NCBI GenBank assembly: GCA_041592335.1
Contig: JBFHQE010000003.1
Coordinates: 1-64,000 of the forward strand
Origin: JBFHQE01 sp041592335
GTDB lineage: Bacteria > Pseudomonadota > Gammaproteobacteria > Thiohalobacterales > Thiohalobacteraceae
DNA: 64,000 nt
Direction: 5' to 3'
The notes under the pieces are model-generated. The model saw only the letters and a list, made by a program, of their open reading frames with translations, searched no databases and was not told where the DNA came from. Of this stretch, positions 1-8,978 are shown in pieces (positions within the stretch are counted from its first letter, which is position 1; each line of letters starts with the position of its first letter). Position numbers and translations under genes: made by a program.

Positions 1-411
<411 letters not shown>

Positions 412-547
412 AATCACAATAGTCGCTTGAGGCGACAAATCTTGGCTCGATAAGAATTAATGTCTAGGTTTAGTAGACGCTTCCTATCGAAATTTGTTGA
501 CGAAGCAACAAAATCGACGTGAGCGCCCACACAAGTTACTTGATAAA

Positions 548-560
548 TTGTTAAAGAGCT
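548..560 (-). promoter_or_regulatory. rrn leader boxA antitermination site
   Basis: On the minus strand this reads AGCTCTTTAACAA, the boxA element of rRNA leaders that binds NusB/S10 and protects the operon from Rho. It lies about 140 nt before the 16S start. A small perfect hairpin (GTCGC/GCGAC, 422-436) lies between it and the 16S gene. The rest of 412-849 is leader and promoter DNA with no credible gene. Confidence 0.85.
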
Positions 561-689
561 TGCCAGGAACTTTAGCCTAGCAAAGACCGCCCATTCTACC
601 CGAGTTTCCTGTTTCGTCAACCCCCAAGAGGAAGTTTTTTGTGTCGGGTTGGGCGGTGATTTCTCGGTCACCCCGACCAGGAGCCGCGC

Positions 690-717
690 ATTATACGCAG
701 GCTCTTTTGGCCGTCAA
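690..717 (-). promoter_or_regulatory. rrn P1-type promoter
   Basis: On the minus strand there is a -35 TTGACG (712-717), a 16-bp spacer and a perfect -10 TATAAT (690-695), followed by a GC-rich discriminator. A 16-bp spacer and GC-rich discriminator are typical of stringently controlled rRNA P1 promoters. An A/T tract at about 728-742, just upstream of the -35, could be an UP element. Transcription would start near 683, giving a leader of about 270 nt. Confidence 0.85.
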
Positions 718-849
718 CAGTTTCATGAAACTTTTTTTAAAACCGGGGCAAAGTCATCTGAAAAGTGTAGCCGCAAAATTCTGTTTTGCACGACTTTAGC
801 CTTGTATAGCAGCGTAAAACGCCTTTTCGTCGTTTAAGAATACTCTGAA

Positions 850-2052
850 TCACTGAACAGAGACGCGCGCAAATTTGCGCTTTCCTACCTGGAAAACCGC
901 CGTGGTGCCCACCGCGATCTCCTGTCGGCTATCGGCCAGCTTTTCTCCATCGATCTTCACCGCGCCCTGCTTGATCATGCGCATCGCCTCGGAAGTGCTG
1001 CCCACCAGCCCCGCGGATTTCAATAAATTGGCGATCGGCAGCTTTCCGCCCTCCGTCGCCAGCGCGATCTCCGGCATCTCGTCCGGCATGGCGCCTTTCT
1101 GGAATCGGGCGATGAAATCCGCCTTGGCGCGCTCTGCATCGGCAGCCGAGTGGAAGCGGGTAATAATCTCATCACAAAGCTCGAATTTGACGTCGCGCGG
1201 ATTGCGCCCACCCTCAATCTCGCCCTTCAGTTTTTCGATTTCGACCAGCGGACGGAAGCTCAGCAGCTCGAAATAACGCCACATCAAATCGTCCGAGATC
1301 GACATCAGCTTACCGAACATGTCTTCAGGCTTGTCCGCAACGCCTATATAGTTATTCAGCGACTTGGACATCTTTTGCACCCCATCCAGCCCTTCCAGAA
1401 TTGGCATGGTCAGGGTGATCTGCGGCTCCAGGCCGAAATGACGCTGCAATTCCCGCCCTACCAGTAGATTGAATTTCTGGTCGGTGCCGCCGAGCTCCAC
1501 ATCCGCCTTGAGCGCGACCGAGTCGTAACCCTGCACCAGCGGATAGAGAAATTCATGGATGGCGATCGACTGCCCCGCGTTGTAACGCTTGTGAAAGTCA
1601 TCGCGCTCCAGCATGCGGGCGACCGTGTATTTCCCGGCCAGCTGAATCATATCCGCCGCACTCATGGCACCCATCCAGCTGGAATTAAAGACCGTGGTGG
1701 TCTTTTCCGGATCTAGAATCTTGAATACCTGGTGCTCGTAGGTTTTGGCGTTTTCCAGCACCTCTTCCCGCGTCAACGGCGGGCGTGTCGCGCTCTTGCC
1801 AGTCGGGTCTCCGATCATGCCGGTGAAATCCCCAATCAGAAACAGCACCTCGTGCCCCAATTCCTGAAACTGCCGCAACTTATTGATCAGCACGGTGTGG
1901 CCCAAATGCAGATCGGGCGCGGTCGGATCAAATCCCGCCTTGATTTTGAGCGGCTTACCCTTTTTCAGCTTCTCCACCAGCTCGGACTCAATCAGAATCT
2001 CATGGGCACCGCGCTTGATTTCCGCCAACGCCTCTTGCGGGGACAATTTCAT
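850..2052 (-). CDS. tyrS: Tyrosyl-tRNA synthetase
   Basis: Class I aminoacyl-tRNA synthetase charging tRNA-Tyr in the cytoplasm. The HIGH-type signature HLGH is at residues 49-52 and an exact KMSKS loop at 227-231; the last 65 residues form an S4 RNA-binding domain. An upstream in-frame start would add 12 residues, but the ATG at 2050-2052 has a GGAG five bases upstream and gives 400 aa, the normal length for the TyrRS group with a KMSKS loop. It is divergent from mepM, an arrangement known in Pseudomonas. Confidence 0.95.
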   Translation of the reverse strand: MKLSPQEALAEIKRGAHEILIESELVEKLKKGKPLKIKAGFDPTAPDLHLGHTVLINKLRQFQELGHEVLFLIGDFTGMIGDPTGKSATRPPLTREEVLENAKTYEHQVFKILDPEKTTTVFNSSWMGAMSAADMIQLAGKYTVARMLERDDFHKRYNAGQSIAIHEFLYPLVQGYDSVALKADVELGGTDQKFNLLVGRELQRHFGLEPQITLTMPILEGLDGVQKMSKSLNNYIGVADKPEDMFGKLMSISDDLMWRYFELLSFRPLVEIEKLKGEIEGGRNPRDVKFELCDEIITRFHSAADAERAKADFIARFQKGAMPDEMPEIALATEGGKLPIANLLKSAGLVGSTSEAMRMIKQGAVKIDGEKLADSRQEIAVGTTAVFQVGKRKFARVSVQ

Positions 2053-2275
2053 CTTCACTCCAGAAAATTCACTTTCAAAAAGGCGCACAGATTAACATAC
2101 CGCGCAGCCACCTCCGTCTAGACTCAGTATTTCCGGGGCAATGGCCGATAGCCCAGTATGGCATGCATGCTGCTTGACAATAACTGGCCTCGCAATAGAC
2201 GCCATTTTATTGCCAACGCTTGACCGTTGAGCAGTTTCCAGTTAACTTTGAGCGATTGAAAAATAAGGAATTTCA

Positions 2276-3823
2276 GTGGCTAATTCGCCATTCATTAAAC
2301 AGGACTACAAGGGCATTCTGGATGCGTCGGAACCCCGTCGCAGTTTCCCGCATTTCCCCCTGATCGCCATGGGCGTTGCCGCCCTGACTGGCGGCATCCT
2401 TTTTACCACCCTGGCGGTAGACGCTCAGCCCGGTAAAATCAATATTGAAAACATCGAGTTAGCAAGCTTCAGTCCGGTTTCCAATGATGCCGTCCAGGTT
2501 CCGGAGCCCTCGGTCAAATTGATGCAGCTTTCACTGCCGAATCAGGACGCTGCCGATGCCGCCGAGGCTGTAGAGGCAACCGAAACGTCGGTCGCGCTGC
2601 TTTCCAGTGAATCGGAAGCCAGCCTACCTGACGCAGTAACTGGCCTTGATGAAGCCACCGAACTGGCAACTGAGGCTACGGATACGACGCAATCCTTACC
2701 GAACTCCGCCGGTACCTGGAAGGAAGCCACGGTGCGCTCCGGCGACAGCATGGCGTTAATTTTCCAGCGACTGGGACTCAGCGCCTCCGAATTACATTAC
2801 ATCGTCAAATCAGATGAAGCCGCCGCCGCCCTGAAGCGCATCTATCCCGGACAGGAACTCAATTTCCGTGTCAGTGAAGACAATCGCGTTCTGGAACTGC
2901 GCTTCCAGAAGGATCGCCTGAACAGCCTGCAGATCCTGGCGAGCGCCGATAATACCTACACCGCGCAGGAAGTCGCGCGCGACCCTGAAAGAAAAACGGC
3001 CAACGCTGCCAGCGTCATTAATGATTCCCTGTTTCTCTCCGCGCAACAGGCGGGGCTATCCGACAATGTGACCATGGAACTGGCCAACATCTTTGGCTGG
3101 GACATCGATTTCGCACTGGATATTCGCCAGGGCGATCGCTTCAGCGTGCTGTACGAGGATCTCTATCTCGACGGTGAAAAAATCGGGCATGGCAACATCC
3201 TGGCCGCCAAGTTCGTCAACCAGGGGCGTGTCTACCAGGCCGTTCGCTACACAACTCCCGATGGCGAATCCGGTTACTACACGCCCGATGGACAAAGCAT
3301 GCGCAAAGCTTTCCTGCGCACACCGGTGGCCTTTTCCCGCATCAGTTCGCGCTTTAACCTGAGCCGCAAACATCCGATCCTGAACCGTATTCGCGCACAC
3401 AAGGGCGTGGATTATGCCGCACCTTATGGCACACCCATCAAAGCAACGGGCGATGGCAAGGTTGTACTGGCCGGCACCAAGGGCGGTTACGGTAATACCG
3501 TAGTTATCCAACACGGCAGCACCTATAGCACTCTCTACGCACACATGTCGCGTTACGCCAAGGGCGTCAAAACCGGCTCGCGCGTGAAACAGGGACAGAC
3601 TATCGGTTACATCGGCTCATCCGGCCTCGCGACCGGTCCACACCTGCATTACGAGTTTCTGGTCAATGGGGCACATCGCAATCCGTTAACTGTCGCCCTG
3701 CCGGCGGCCGAACCCATTGCCAAGCAGTACCGTGCCGATTTCGCGGAAAAAACGCAGGACTTGCTGGCGCAGCTGGAACTGATCACAAACCGTGAAACCC
3801 AGGTTGCCCTGAACAACCCCTGA
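2276..3823 (+). CDS. mepM: Murein endopeptidase, M23 family (MepM/OapA-like)
   Basis: Probable D,D-endopeptidase that cuts peptidoglycan cross-links to allow wall growth. One membrane anchor is at about residues 28-48, then an acidic Ala/Glu-rich linker, a LysM-like/OapA region (about 150-210) and a C-terminal peptidase M23 domain. Zinc ligands are visible in HKGVD (H375, D379) and HLHYE (H456, H458). The start is GTG, with AAGGAA about six bases upstream. It is followed after 11 bp by anmK, a peptidoglycan-recycling gene, so the two are probably co-transcribed. Confidence 0.9.
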   Translation: MANSPFIKQDYKGILDASEPRRSFPHFPLIAMGVAALTGGILFTTLAVDAQPGKINIENIELASFSPVSNDAVQVPEPSVKLMQLSLPNQDAADAAEAVEATETSVALLSSESEASLPDAVTGLDEATELATEATDTTQSLPNSAGTWKEATVRSGDSMALIFQRLGLSASELHYIVKSDEAAAALKRIYPGQELNFRVSEDNRVLELRFQKDRLNSLQILASADNTYTAQEVARDPERKTANAASVINDSLFLSAQQAGLSDNVTMELANIFGWDIDFALDIRQGDRFSVLYEDLYLDGEKIGHGNILAAKFVNQGRVYQAVRYTTPDGESGYYTPDGQSMRKAFLRTPVAFSRISSRFNLSRKHPILNRIRAHKGVDYAAPYGTPIKATGDGKVVLAGTKGGYGNTVVIQHGSTYSTLYAHMSRYAKGVKTGSRVKQGQTIGYIGSSGLATGPHLHYEFLVNGAHRNPLTVALPAAEPIAKQYRADFAEKTQDLLAQLELITNRETQVALNNP

Positions 3824-3834
3824 CACCTGATTCC

Positions 3835-4941
3835 ATGTTTCAGCTTTACCTAGGCCTCATGTCCGGAACCAGTCTGGATGGGGTCGATGCCGCGCTTGTT
3901 GATTTCAGCGAACCAGCCAGCCCCAGGTTGATAGCGTCGCATATCGAACCGCTCACACCGCAAACCAGGGATAGACTTGTCTCTGCCTTCCGGCGCTGCC
4001 AGGCCATTTCGCTGGACGAGATCGGCGAACTGGATCATGAGATTGCAACACTGTTCGCCAGCGCAACCCGGACTTTGCTTGAACAGGCCAAAGTTCCCCG
4101 GGAACAGGTGACCGCCATCGGCAGTCATGGCATCACGCTGCGGCATTCACCGGATCTTGAGCGCCCCTTCACCTGGCAGCTTGGCGACCCAAACCGTATA
4201 GCCGAGCTCACCGGCATCACCACCGTCGCTGATTTCCGGCGCCGTGACATGGCGGCCGGTGGACAGGGCGCACCGCTGGTTCCCGCGCTGCACCAGGCCC
4301 TGTTTCACTCCGACAAGGAATCGAGAGCCATCCTCAACCTTGGCGGAATTGCCAACCTTACATTACTTCCCAGAGACATTGATGCGCCGGTGCTGGGTTT
4401 CGATACTGGCCCGGCAAACGGCCTGATGGACGCCTGGATATATGAGCACCGGCAACTGACATTTGATCGCGATGGTAGCTGGGCAAACTCGGGCAAGATT
4501 CAGCCCCGGTTATTGAAAGAGTTCCTGTCCGATCCTTACTTCAATCGCGACATTCCCAAAAGCACCGGGCGCGAACACTTTAATCTGCAATGGATTAAAC
4601 AACACGTCAGCAACGAAACACCGGAAGATGTTCAGGCAACCCTCGCTGAATTAAGCGCGCAAACTGTTGTTGCCGCACTTCAACGCTGGGCACCTGAAAC
4701 CGGACGCGTACTGGTTTGCGGTGGTGGAGCATTCAACACTTACCTGCTCAAGCGCATTCAGACTTTGCTTGAGCAGATACCGCTGGAATCAACTGAACAG
4801 TTTGGTATTCCAGCCGAATGGGTAGAGGCTGTTGCCTTTGCCTGGCTGGCAAAACAGACACTCAACAAAAACGCCGGTAACATCCCGAGTGTTACCGGCG
4901 CTTCAGGGCCGAGAATTCTCGGCGGGATTTACTACGCTTAA
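3835..4941 (+). CDS. anmK: Anhydro-N-acetylmuramic acid kinase
   Basis: Phosphorylates and opens 1,6-anhydro-MurNAc recovered from the cell wall, giving MurNAc-6-phosphate for recycling. It belongs to the hexokinase/actin-fold family. The N-terminal GLMSGTSLDGVDAAL and the internal GFDTGPAN and VCGGGAFN phosphate/sugar-binding motifs are present, and 368 aa is the usual length. It lies 11 bp after mepM. Its stop overlaps the stop of the convergent citrate synthase gene by 4 bp. Confidence 0.96.
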   Translation: MFQLYLGLMSGTSLDGVDAALVDFSEPASPRLIASHIEPLTPQTRDRLVSAFRRCQAISLDEIGELDHEIATLFASATRTLLEQAKVPREQVTAIGSHGITLRHSPDLERPFTWQLGDPNRIAELTGITTVADFRRRDMAAGGQGAPLVPALHQALFHSDKESRAILNLGGIANLTLLPRDIDAPVLGFDTGPANGLMDAWIYEHRQLTFDRDGSWANSGKIQPRLLKEFLSDPYFNRDIPKSTGREHFNLQWIKQHVSNETPEDVQATLAELSAQTVVAALQRWAPETGRVLVCGGGAFNTYLLKRIQTLLEQIPLESTEQFGIPAEWVEAVAFAWLAKQTLNKNAGNIPSVTGASGPRILGGIYYA

Positions 4942-6095
4942 CGCTTGTCTATCGACACGTAATCGCGTTCCGCCTCGCCGGTATACACCTGGGTGGGACG
5001 GAAAATCCGGTTATCTTTTAATTGTTCACGCCAGTGCGCCAACCAGCCCGCGCAGCGCGCAACGGCAAAGATAGACGTAAACTGATCGGTCGGAATCCCC
5101 ATCTCCTGGTAAAGAATGCCGGAATAGAAATCGACGTTCGGATACACGCCCTTGGCGGCCAACCGCTCCTCGCAGGCACTTTCCAGCGCCAGTGCGGTTT
5201 CAAACATCAGACTGATCTTGCCGCCGCGCTCTTCCATCAATTCCTTCATCATGTTTTGCAGGATGATTGCTCGCGGGTCTTTAACCTTGTATTCACGGTG
5301 GCCCATACCCCAGATCTTGGCCTTGTTTTTCAACTTGTCATCGAGCCATGACTTCACGTTTTCGGGTCGACCGATTTCTTCCAGCATGTGCACGACCTTC
5401 TCGTTCGCACCACCATGCAGCGGACCGGCCAGCGTACCAATTGCCGCCGCGATTACCAGGAAGGGACTCGCCAGGGTTGAACCCGACACCAGCGCCGCGA
5501 ACGTCGATGCATTGATCGTGTGCTCGGCATGAAGAATCAAACTGGCATCCATGATACGCGCAAATAGCGGATCCGGATCGGTGCCGTGCAGCATATACAG
5601 GAAGTTTTCCGCATACGTGAGATCGTGCCGAGGTTCGATCGGGTCGTAACCGGTACGGATGTGCTGCCACATGGCCACCAGCGTCGCCATCCGTGCCAGC
5701 AGCTTGACCGACATGTTATGCACATAGTTGAGATCTTCGCAGACCGCGTTGCCGGTCAGACACTCTTCGCCGGGATAGAACATGGACAGGGCTGCCACGG
5801 AAGACTGCAACATCTCCATCGGATGACCGGTGGCCGGCAGGTATTTCATGATTTCGCGAATGAAAAATTTTACCGGACGGTTGGCCTTAATCTGACGGTC
5901 AAACTCTTCCAGTTCATCATGTGTCGGTAAACGGCCATCCAGCAACAGCAATGAGGTTTCTTCAAACGAACTTTTAATGGCCAACTCTTCGATGCGGTAA
6001 CCACGATAGGTCAGAATGCCTTTTTGACCATCCAGATCGGAGATATTGGATTTGGTCGCGGGCACACCTTCCAGTCCGGGGAGATATTCACTCAT
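4938..6095 (-). CDS. Citrate synthase (short, 385-aa type)
   Basis: Condenses oxaloacetate and acetyl-CoA to citrate. The family motifs GPLHGGANEKV and GMGHREYKVKDPRA (active-site histidines) and VDFYSG (active-site Asp) are present. At 385 aa it resembles the compact citrate/2-methylcitrate synthase branch rather than the ~430-aa NADH-sensitive hexameric GltA of many gammaproteobacteria, so propionyl-CoA use cannot be excluded from sequence alone. The ATG is preceded by GGAAAG. There are no prp neighbours, which favours citrate synthase. Confidence 0.88.
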   Translation of the reverse strand: MSEYLPGLEGVPATKSNISDLDGQKGILTYRGYRIEELAIKSSFEETSLLLLDGRLPTHDELEEFDRQIKANRPVKFFIREIMKYLPATGHPMEMLQSSVAALSMFYPGEECLTGNAVCEDLNYVHNMSVKLLARMATLVAMWQHIRTGYDPIEPRHDLTYAENFLYMLHGTDPDPLFARIMDASLILHAEHTINASTFAALVSGSTLASPFLVIAAAIGTLAGPLHGGANEKVVHMLEEIGRPENVKSWLDDKLKNKAKIWGMGHREYKVKDPRAIILQNMMKELMEERGGKISLMFETALALESACEERLAAKGVYPNVDFYSGILYQEMGIPTDQFTSIFAVARCAGWLAHWREQLKDNRIFRPTQVYTGEAERDYVSIDKR

Positions 6096-6168
6096 AGTCT
6101 TTCCATCCGTTTGCTATCTTGCCAGTCTGACGATCTATCATACGCGAAAATGATAAAAAAATAGGACA

Positions 6169-6196
6169 TAAAAAAAGGACGCGAACGCGTCCTTTT
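6169..6196 (-). terminator. Rho-independent terminator of erpA
   Basis: Perfect 11-bp inverted repeat (6173-6183 and 6186-6196) around a 2-nt loop. On the minus strand it is followed by a run of seven T. It begins 19 nt after the erpA stop. The symmetric A/T ends could also let it act weakly in the other direction. Confidence 0.85.
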
Positions 6197-6214
6197 GCGC
6201 TGAACCAGGTTCTG

Positions 6215-6574
6215 TCAGCTGGTAGAAAACGAAGATCCGCAACCGCAGGTTGTGGTCGCGTTGGGATTGCGAATAACGAACTGCGCACCCTCAAGGTCTT
6301 CCTTGTAGTCAATCTCGGCGCCAACCAGATACTGGTAGCTCATCGGATCAACCAACAATGTCACGCCACACTGTTCCACGGTTGTATCACCATCGTTGAT
6401 GTCTTCATCGAACGTGAAACCGTACTGGAAGCCGGAACAGCCGCCACCGGTAATGAACACGCGCAGCTTAAGATTGGGATTGCCTTCCTCTTCAATCAGG
6501 CTCTTCACCTTCAGCGCCGCTGCTTCAGTAAAATCCAACGGATCAGGCATGTCGGTTGCCGCTGTCTCACTCAT
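6215..6574 (-). CDS. erpA: Iron-sulfur cluster insertion protein ErpA
   Basis: A-type carrier that delivers Fe-S clusters to apoproteins, including the isoprenoid enzymes IspG/IspH. All three family cysteines are visible: GCSGF in the middle and CGCGSSFS near the C-terminus. The length, 119 aa, is usual. The N-terminal PLDFTEAAALKVKSLIEEE is the typical first helix. It lies in the argC-DUF6776-bactofilin-erpA direction, but a gap of about 70 bp from the bactofilin gene may hold its own promoter. Confidence 0.96.
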   Translation of the reverse strand: MSETAATDMPDPLDFTEAAALKVKSLIEEEGNPNLKLRVFITGGGCSGFQYGFTFDEDINDGDTTVEQCGVTLLVDPMSYQYLVGAEIDYKEDLEGAQFVIRNPNATTTCGCGSSFSTS

Positions 6575-6646
6575 AATCTCGTCTCCGAAAATTCTCTGCT
6601 ATTACCACAAACAATGGGCGCATTATCCATTTCCTGACTGTTTCAG

Positions 6647-7096
6647 TCAAGAATTCTCGCTGGAAGCAAGGTTTCCAGCCCGGGATTTCGCAGGCTTGTC
6701 ATCCTTGCTCGCCGGGGCAGCCGTATGCGCTTGCTGCTGGCTTCGATGCACCAGATTACCATTCACTTCCGCACCCATCGCCATCTCGATCAAATGATAA
6801 AACACATTTCCCGTGACGCGCGCGGACGCCCCCAGTTCGACATGCTCATTCGCATGCACATCGCCGGTCACATTACCGTTGAGGATAATATTGGGGACGC
6901 GCACCTCGCCTTCAATACGGCCCTTCTCGCTGACCATAAGCAGCGCCTCGGCTCCTTCGGCAATCACATTACCTTTCACCCGTCCTTCCACATGCAAACC
7001 ACCGGTAAAACGGATATCGCCGGCCAGCTCGGTATCTTCGCCAATCCAGGTGCCAATTCGGGCCGACCTGGCCTTACTCGCTTTCTTTCCCCACAT
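6647..7096 (-). CDS. Bactofilin (polymer-forming cytoskeletal protein)
   Basis: Small beta-helical protein that polymerises without nucleotide. The central part (about residues 15-115) repeats short G/N-rich turns such as IRFTGGLHVEGRVKGNV and ILNGNVTGDVHAN, the pattern of the bactofilin core. The last 35 residues are Lys/Ala-rich and disordered. The start chosen is the ATG at 7094-7096, with AGGAGG nine bases upstream, inside the 3' end of the preceding gene (23-bp overlap, so probably translationally coupled). Adjacency to the DUF6776 gene is conserved in Pseudomonas-like genomes. Confidence 0.9.
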   Translation of the reverse strand: MWGKKASKARSARIGTWIGEDTELAGDIRFTGGLHVEGRVKGNVIAEGAEALLMVSEKGRIEGEVRVPNIILNGNVTGDVHANEHVELGASARVTGNVFYHLIEMAMGAEVNGNLVHRSQQQAHTAAPASKDDKPAKSRAGNLASSENS

Positions 7097-7838
7097 CTTG
7101 ATTAACCTCCTCGGCATCCTCACCGTATTCGGGCCATTGGAACGTCCATTCTAGCGACGGCTGCTTGGCCACCGCCGAGACCGCTTTCACAATCAGCTGC
7201 TCGGGCTCAAACCCTTCTGGCAGTTCCCAGACATCCTCTACCGACTGGAAGTACCGAAAACGGTACTTGATCCGACTGTGTTTTTCCACGGCCAGGTCGG
7301 CCAGCGAATAGAGTCTGGGGCGCGCATCCTGCACACCTTTCAAAGTGAACTGCAGATTACCGGAAACAACCTGCTGATTGTTTTTGATCTGGACCATCAT
7401 GAGTCGAATGGCATAGCGCCTTTCTGCCAAGGATAGCGGCGCAACCAGGAAATCCTGAGCCTGCAGCCCCACCTTGGCCTTGGATGGCGACATGATGCCG
7501 CGGTAGAAATTCAATTCCTCGCGCAGGACGTGGATTTCATTATCCATCGCCACACGCTCGGCACGCATCGCGGCATAAGCCTCGGCGTCAACCTGCTTGG
7601 CCCGCTCCAGAACCGCCAGCTGGCGCTGCAGCTCGGCATTCACTTCATCCATACGCTCAACCCGCGCCTCAAGTTGATCCTTCTGCATGGAGAAGGCGAT
7701 CAATTCAGCGGCGGCGCGCGCCCGACCCAGTTCATACAGCTGCCAGCCACCCACCACGCAGATAATCGATCCCACCACGATGGCCGCCCGGAGTTTCCAG
7801 GTCTGGTAGACGAGAATGCCGCGCTTACCCGTTTCCAT
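7074..7838 (-). CDS. DUF6776 family membrane-anchored coiled-coil protein
   Basis: Protein of 254 aa with a short basic N-terminus, one membrane helix at about residues 17-36, a heptad-like coiled coil at about 40-112 and a C-terminal beta-rich domain (about 120-245) that is probably periplasmic. Function is unknown. It sits 4 bp after argC and overlaps the bactofilin gene; conserved adjacency to the bactofilin suggests a partner or membrane anchor for that polymer (inference). Confidence 0.75.
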   Translation of the reverse strand: METGKRGILVYQTWKLRAAIVVGSIICVVGGWQLYELGRARAAAELIAFSMQKDQLEARVERMDEVNAELQRQLAVLERAKQVDAEAYAAMRAERVAMDNEIHVLREELNFYRGIMSPSKAKVGLQAQDFLVAPLSLAERRYAIRLMMVQIKNNQQVVSGNLQFTLKGVQDARPRLYSLADLAVEKHSRIKYRFRYFQSVEDVWELPEGFEPEQLIVKAVSAVAKQPSLEWTFQWPEYGEDAEEVNQDVGKESE

Positions 7839-7842
7839 CGGG

Positions 7843-8871
7843 CTATGGCATCAGGGCAACCTGCGTCAGCCCGAGCGTTTCCTCGAAACCGAACATCAGG
7901 TTCATATTGTGTACCGCCTGGCCCGCCGCACCTTTCACCAGGTTGTCGATGACCGACAGGATCACCAGCTGCTTGCCGCCCTGTGGCCGATGCAAGGCAA
8001 TCCGGCAGGTATTCGCGCCGCGCACGCTGCGCGTCTCCGGATGACTGCCGACAGGCATTACGTCCACGAAAGGCTCATTGGCATAGCGCCGCTCAAACAG
8101 TGCCTGGTAGTCCGCATCCGTCGTGATTTCCGCATAAAGTGTCGCATGGATGCCGCGTATCATCGGCGTCAGGTGCGGTACAAAGGTCAGCTCGACCGGT
8201 TTATTCGCGGCAGCGCTCAAGCCTTGCCTGATCTCCGGTAAATGACGATGTCCCGGCACGGCATAGGCCTTGAAACTTTCACTCGCCTCGCACAACAGCG
8301 TACCGACGCTGGCCTTGCGCCCGGCACCGCTCACGCCGGATTTGCAGTCAGCGATCAGGCGCGAGCCATCGACCAAACCCTGTTCAATCAAAGGCAGGAG
8401 ACCCAGTTGCACGGCTGTCGGGTAACAACCGGGATTGGCAATCACCCGCGCCGATTTTATCGCCTCGCGATTCACTTCCGGCAAGCCGTATACCGCGTCG
8501 GCCAGAATATCGGTGCAGGCATGCGGCATCCCATACCATTGCTCCCACTCAAGCGGGTCTTTGAGGCGGAAGTCGGCCGCGAGATCGACGACCCGAGTGT
8601 CACTGGCAACCAGCTCCGGCACCATCTGCATGGCCGTACCATTGGGAGTGGCAAAAAATACCAGGTCACAGGCTGACAGGGCCTCAGCGCTTGGCTCGGT
8701 AAAACAGAGATCGGTCGCGCCACGCAGATTCGGATACATGTCAGCCACCGCTGTCCCCGCTTCTGAGCGGGAAGTGATTATGCGCAGTGACACCTCCGGG
8801 TGCTGCACCAGCAAACGCAACAGCTCAACACCGGTATAACCGGTACCGCCAACAATCCCGACTTCAATCAT
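7843..8871 (-). CDS. argC: N-acetyl-gamma-glutamyl-phosphate reductase
   Basis: Third step of arginine synthesis: NADPH-dependent reduction of N-acetylglutamyl phosphate to the semialdehyde. The N-terminal Rossmann motif GGTGYTGVELLRLL and the catalytic-cysteine motif NPGCYPTAV (Cys at about residue 149) are present, and 342 aa fits the long-form ArgC of proteobacteria. It is first gene of the minus-strand group argC-DUF6776-bactofilin-(erpA) and divergent from the ClC gene. Confidence 0.96.
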   Translation of the reverse strand: MIEVGIVGGTGYTGVELLRLLVQHPEVSLRIITSRSEAGTAVADMYPNLRGATDLCFTEPSAEALSACDLVFFATPNGTAMQMVPELVASDTRVVDLAADFRLKDPLEWEQWYGMPHACTDILADAVYGLPEVNREAIKSARVIANPGCYPTAVQLGLLPLIEQGLVDGSRLIADCKSGVSGAGRKASVGTLLCEASESFKAYAVPGHRHLPEIRQGLSAAANKPVELTFVPHLTPMIRGIHATLYAEITTDADYQALFERRYANEPFVDVMPVGSHPETRSVRGANTCRIALHRPQGGKQLVILSVIDNLVKGAAGQAVHNMNLMFGFEETLGLTQVALMP

Positions 8872-8978
8872 CGCCTGACCTCATTTCAACAAGAGGGCTA
8901 TGGTAACGACTTCCACTAAAACTTGCATGACTTCAGGGCTCTGCCTAAAGTGCAGGTTCGCACATCAAGCCATTTCCC

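Noticed and set aside
2174..2202. TTGACA as a -35 for mepM.
   Set aside because: No acceptable -10 at 15-18 bp spacing.
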